Assembly: GCA_964458485.1 (NCBI GenBank)
Contig: CAYWJA010000037.1
Location: 1 to 15,830, forward strand
Source: CAYWJA01 sp964458485
Lineage (GTDB): Bacteria > Patescibacteriota > Gracilibacteria > UM-FILTER-43-11
Direction of reading: 5' to 3'
DNA length: 15,830 nt
Position numbers and translations under genes: made by a program
Notes under the pieces: model-generated
The model's database searches: none
What the model was told of the DNA's origin: nothing
The model's input: the letters and a program-made list of their open reading frames with translations, nothing else
Shown here: positions 13,531-15,830 of the stretch, one piece after another
Layout of the letters: the number at the start of each line of letters is the position of its first letter
How positions within the stretch are numbered: position 1 is the stretch's first letter

Positions 13531-14640
13531 CTATTTTTTCTTTATCACCAACGGCAGCGTCATATTTTGTATTTCCATTACCTTTACGCCGGCAATAAGC
13601 ACATCTCTATTAGCTTTTACGGCTTTTTTTCGCGTATCTAATTTAGGCTTAAAGAATTTGTAATAATTCTGTAGTGATTTATATGCTCCGAGTTTTGCTT
13701 TTATTTCAACTTCACCTTCTTTTATTCCTACGAATTTTTTCAATTCCTTATCTGCATTAGGACCATCTAATGTTTTGATGTTGCTGAAAAATGCTGTTTC
13801 ACTTGTTTTTACTTCAATTGCTTTAGCTTTTGAATTGGCTGTTAAAAAGGCAATTTTTGATTGTAAATCGTTAATTCTCTGATCTGTTTTTTTAGATAGA
13901 GTTTGCAGTAACTTTAAATATTCATCCAAAGAATCAGCTCGGCTGGTAGATTGATTTAAATACTGGAATAAATCTACAGAAAGAGTGTTTTTGATGTTAC
14001 TTAAAATTTGCGCATCTGTTTGTAGCACAGAATCTATATCAACAGTTTTTTCTCCTAAATAATAAGTAGAAAGAACACTTTTTTGAAGTGCCTTTGCTTT
14101 ATTTTGTTCTATTTTAGTTAAGTGCTGGCCAGTGCTCAAATAATTTGTCATCCATACACTATTTTTCAGCATGTTATCTATTTTAGCCGGCTGAACACCC
14201 TTGTTATATCCAAAATCTGAATTGGCTTTAGCAGCTTTGACGCCACCAAATGTTAATACTGATGAAAGTAAATTTCTATAATCCCAGCTAGCCTGCCTTT
14301 CTATTGCATAAGCACTTTTTACCCCCGTTTGCACCCCTTTTGTTATTAATTGTTTTTTCGGTAGTGGGGGCAGTAATGAGGTAGCCGGCATTTTTATCTC
14401 CTCTTTAATAGTTTTTTGAATATTTACTTGTTTTTTTTCCTGAACTTTTTTTTGAACGACACTTTCTAAGGTGTTCCAATTTCTGAAGATCATTACTCCA
14501 ATAAGTACTACAATGAAAGTTATAAAAAATATAGGCCAAATATTTTCTTTTAATGGGTTATATCTAGACAAAAGAACTTTCAGCGTTTTGTGCGCTTCAT
14601 GGTGTTTTTTTGCATGATGATGGATATTTTTCTTATTCAT
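13531..14640 (-). CDS. Uncharacterised membrane-anchored coiled-coil protein
   Basis: A 369-residue protein with a His/Lys-rich cytosolic N-terminus (HHHAKKHHEAHK, 7-18), one membrane segment at about 34-52 (IWPIFFITFIVVLIGVMIF) and a long, mostly helical part outside. Residues about 55-85 are Lys/Gln/Glu-rich, followed by a Pro-containing stretch (LLPPLPKK) and then helices with coiled-coil rhythm (about 195-300, for example YLKLLQTLSKKTDQRINDLQSKIAFL). This gives an N-in, C-out type II topology. I recognise no domain. Scaffold, cell-envelope or attachment roles are possible, with no direct evidence. The start codon is contributed by the last unit of an 11-bp repeat array. The upstream gene on the same strand ends 94 bp before it. 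Confidence 0.8.
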   Translation of the reverse strand: MNKKNIHHHAKKHHEAHKTLKVLLSRYNPLKENIWPIFFITFIVVLIGVMIFRNWNTLESVVQKKVQEKKQVNIQKTIKEEIKMPATSLLPPLPKKQLITKGVQTGVKSAYAIERQASWDYRNLLSSVLTFGGVKAAKANSDFGYNKGVQPAKIDNMLKNSVWMTNYLSTGQHLTKIEQNKAKALQKSVLSTYYLGEKTVDIDSVLQTDAQILSNIKNTLSVDLFQYLNQSTSRADSLDEYLKLLQTLSKKTDQRINDLQSKIAFLTANSKAKAIEVKTSETAFFSNIKTLDGPNADKELKKFVGIKEGEVEIKAKLGAYKSLQNYYKFFKPKLDTRKKAVKANRDVLIAGVKVMEIQNMTLPLVIKKK

Positions 14641-14733
14641 ATTGTTTCCAGATTGTTACCATATTGTTTCCAGATAGTTACTATTTGGCAACCATTTGGA
14701 AACGCGAAGCGGGTAACTACTTGGTAACTATTT
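14638..14733. repeat. 11-bp minisatellite array, inverted in the middle, between two genes
   Basis: Read on the minus strand, 11-bp units run GTTACCAAGTA, GTTACCCGCTTCGC (14 bp), GTTTCCAAATG, GTTGCCAAATA, then change orientation: GTAACTATCTG, GAAACAATATG, GTAACAATCTG, GAAACAATATG. The last unit ends in the ATG of the gene at 14640. The two orientations are reverse complements, so the array can fold on itself around ATAGTAACTAT. The unit is the same as in the nadM array at 11442-11474. Confidence 0.8.
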
Positions 14734-14734
14734 A

Positions 14735-15829
14735 TTACTGCCTAAACCCAAATTTATCGCTACCCGCACCTTCTTTTGGGGTATCTCCTTTAAATATTCT
14801 TAGCCATGGATATTTAGTGTAAGGAATTGATGGAGTGTTGATTCCGATTATCATATTAATTTGATCCGTAAGTGGTTTTGCCAACTTGGCAAATGCCAAT
14901 TTATTATCTTTTAAACTTTTAATACCTTTAATTGCATTAATATCCTTTTTTAACTTTTTAGTAATCTTATCATCAAATTTTATTTTTTCTAAAAGATTTA
15001 GCATTGCCTCGAAGGTTTCTTGTTGTGTTGGATCTAATTTAATCGATTTAATTAGTAGATTTAAGGCCGATAAATTAGCATGTAATTCAGCGCGAGGATC
15101 AACTGACCTATCACTCTCTTTTGCCTTTGGCCATTCTTCATTTTGTTTTGATTTTAATAAAAATTTTACTAGAGCTTTCCAGCTAGATATTGATTTTATT
15201 GCCCCTATAAACATCTGGAATTTTGAATCATTAGCTCTTCTGTTGGAATTTGCAATTGTTGGAGTTAATCGTTTAATTTTTGTAAATATTTTTTTTGCCT
15301 CCCTCCTTCTTTGATCCGGGGTTTTATTTTTACTAAATGATTCACTTAAATTAAGAGGTCCTGTGTTATTTTCTTTTAAATGTTGTGGATTTTGTTTAAA
15401 GAACTTTAGTTCGTTGGCTAGTTTTAATGTAAGTCCACTAAATTCTCTTTCCCTTGGGTCTCTATGAGTTGTCCAGTCTTTGGCAATATGATCAGTTGCA
15501 TCATTAAATAGTAAAATTGGGTCTGGTTTAATAATCCCCAATAGCCTTCTTTCTTTATTGTGGATTCTAATGGGCCTGACTCCTTTGTGTTCCAACATAG
15601 GTGAAAGATTTGAATCTCTTGCAACTTTTCTATATTCCCATATTGTAGCCTTTCGTTTTGGAATAGACGAATTAAGAAGTCTTCCTTGTTCTCGGTAAAA
15701 ATGAGCCATAGCTTCTTTGCCAGCTTTAGAGGATTTAATTTTATGCAAATGTTCTTTAATGCCGGATTTTGCGAGCAAATTACTTATACCTATGTTTAAC
15801 TTTAGGGCGGTAACAATAGAAGATGGCAT
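14735..15829 (-). CDS. Uncharacterised basic helical protein, at window edge (possibly 5'-incomplete)
   Basis: A 364-residue reading frame that begins with an ATG one base from the window end, so the true start may lie outside. I recognise no family. The protein is Lys/Arg-rich and predicted mainly helical. Segments include KEHLHKIKSSKAGKEAMAHF (25-44), an Asn/Lys-rich, probably disordered part (about 145-175) and a leucine-rich region LHANLSALNLLIKSIKLDPTQQETFEAMLNLLEKI (about 248-282). The end is polar (GDTPKEGAGSDKFGF). There is no membrane segment or signal peptide in the visible part. It shares orientation with the membrane-anchored protein downstream, separated by a repeat array, so co-transcription is possible. 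Confidence 0.75.
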   Translation of the reverse strand: MPSSIVTALKLNIGISNLLAKSGIKEHLHKIKSSKAGKEAMAHFYREQGRLLNSSIPKRKATIWEYRKVARDSNLSPMLEHKGVRPIRIHNKERRLLGIIKPDPILLFNDATDHIAKDWTTHRDPREREFSGLTLKLANELKFFKQNPQHLKENNTGPLNLSESFSKNKTPDQRRREAKKIFTKIKRLTPTIANSNRRANDSKFQMFIGAIKSISSWKALVKFLLKSKQNEEWPKAKESDRSVDPRAELHANLSALNLLIKSIKLDPTQQETFEAMLNLLEKIKFDDKITKKLKKDINAIKGIKSLKDNKLAFAKLAKPLTDQINMIIGINTPSIPYTKYPWLRIFKGDTPKEGAGSDKFGFRQ

Positions 15830-15830
15830 T

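Noticed and set aside
14638..14733. Possible CRISPR array
   Set aside because: Units are 11 bp without unique spacers, change orientation midway, and there are no cas genes; it is a minisatellite.
14886..15314. 142-codon frame opposite the last gene
   Set aside because: It is a hydrophobic shadow of the Lys-rich minus-strand protein and overlaps it completely.

Overview
The window looks like a piece of a Patescibacteria (Candidate Phyla Radiation) chromosome. It is AT-rich, carries the 3' half of a 23S gene with a strongly reshaped L1 stalk and a 5S gene, and uses the standard code (TGA serves as a stop in at least two genes). It also carries an archaeal-type NMN adenylyltransferase and a Cys-rich zinc-binding protein of a kind I know mainly from CPR genomes. 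The exact lineage cannot be fixed without 16S or ribosomal protein genes; a Parcubacteria/ABY1-type member is a guess.

Layout: 1-1440 is the end of an rRNA operon (23S 3' part, a spacer full of nested inverted repeats, 5S, hairpin). 1446-4242 holds a Rid-family protein, an unknown coiled-coil protein, an RBBP9/YdeN-type serine hydrolase and an unknown membrane protein. 4571-8147 holds a two-OB-fold SSB, the large Cys-rich zinc protein, an orphan RelB/DinJ-like ribbon-helix-helix protein and a small unknown protein. 8255-11666 holds an rRNA adenine dimethyltransferase, divergently an O-antigen-ligase-type membrane protein, an unknown helical protein and NadM. 11733-15829 holds three uncharacterised proteins: one with three internal repeats, one membrane-anchored, and one at the window edge.

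There are almost no operons. Genes are mostly single, separated by about 60-340 bp of repeats, hairpins and AT-rich promoters. No CDS has a convincing Shine-Dalgarno sequence. Several have a -10 hexamer placed so that transcription would begin on, or within a few bases of, the start codon, so leaderless mRNA looks like the usual mode here.

The most striking feature is that short repeat families have entered genes as well as spacers. The dimethyltransferase carries about 80 in-frame residues built from palindromes and direct repeats. The O-antigen ligase carries about 34 residues made of the same repeat type as the 23S-5S spacer. NadM carries an 11-residue in-frame array of an 11-bp minisatellite that recurs between two genes 3 kb away, where it supplies a start codon. 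I found no clear new defence or metabolic system. The best candidates for new biology are this in-frame repeat insertion, the rebuilt L1 stalk, the duplicated Cys-rich zinc protein and the triple-repeat protein at 11733-13286.
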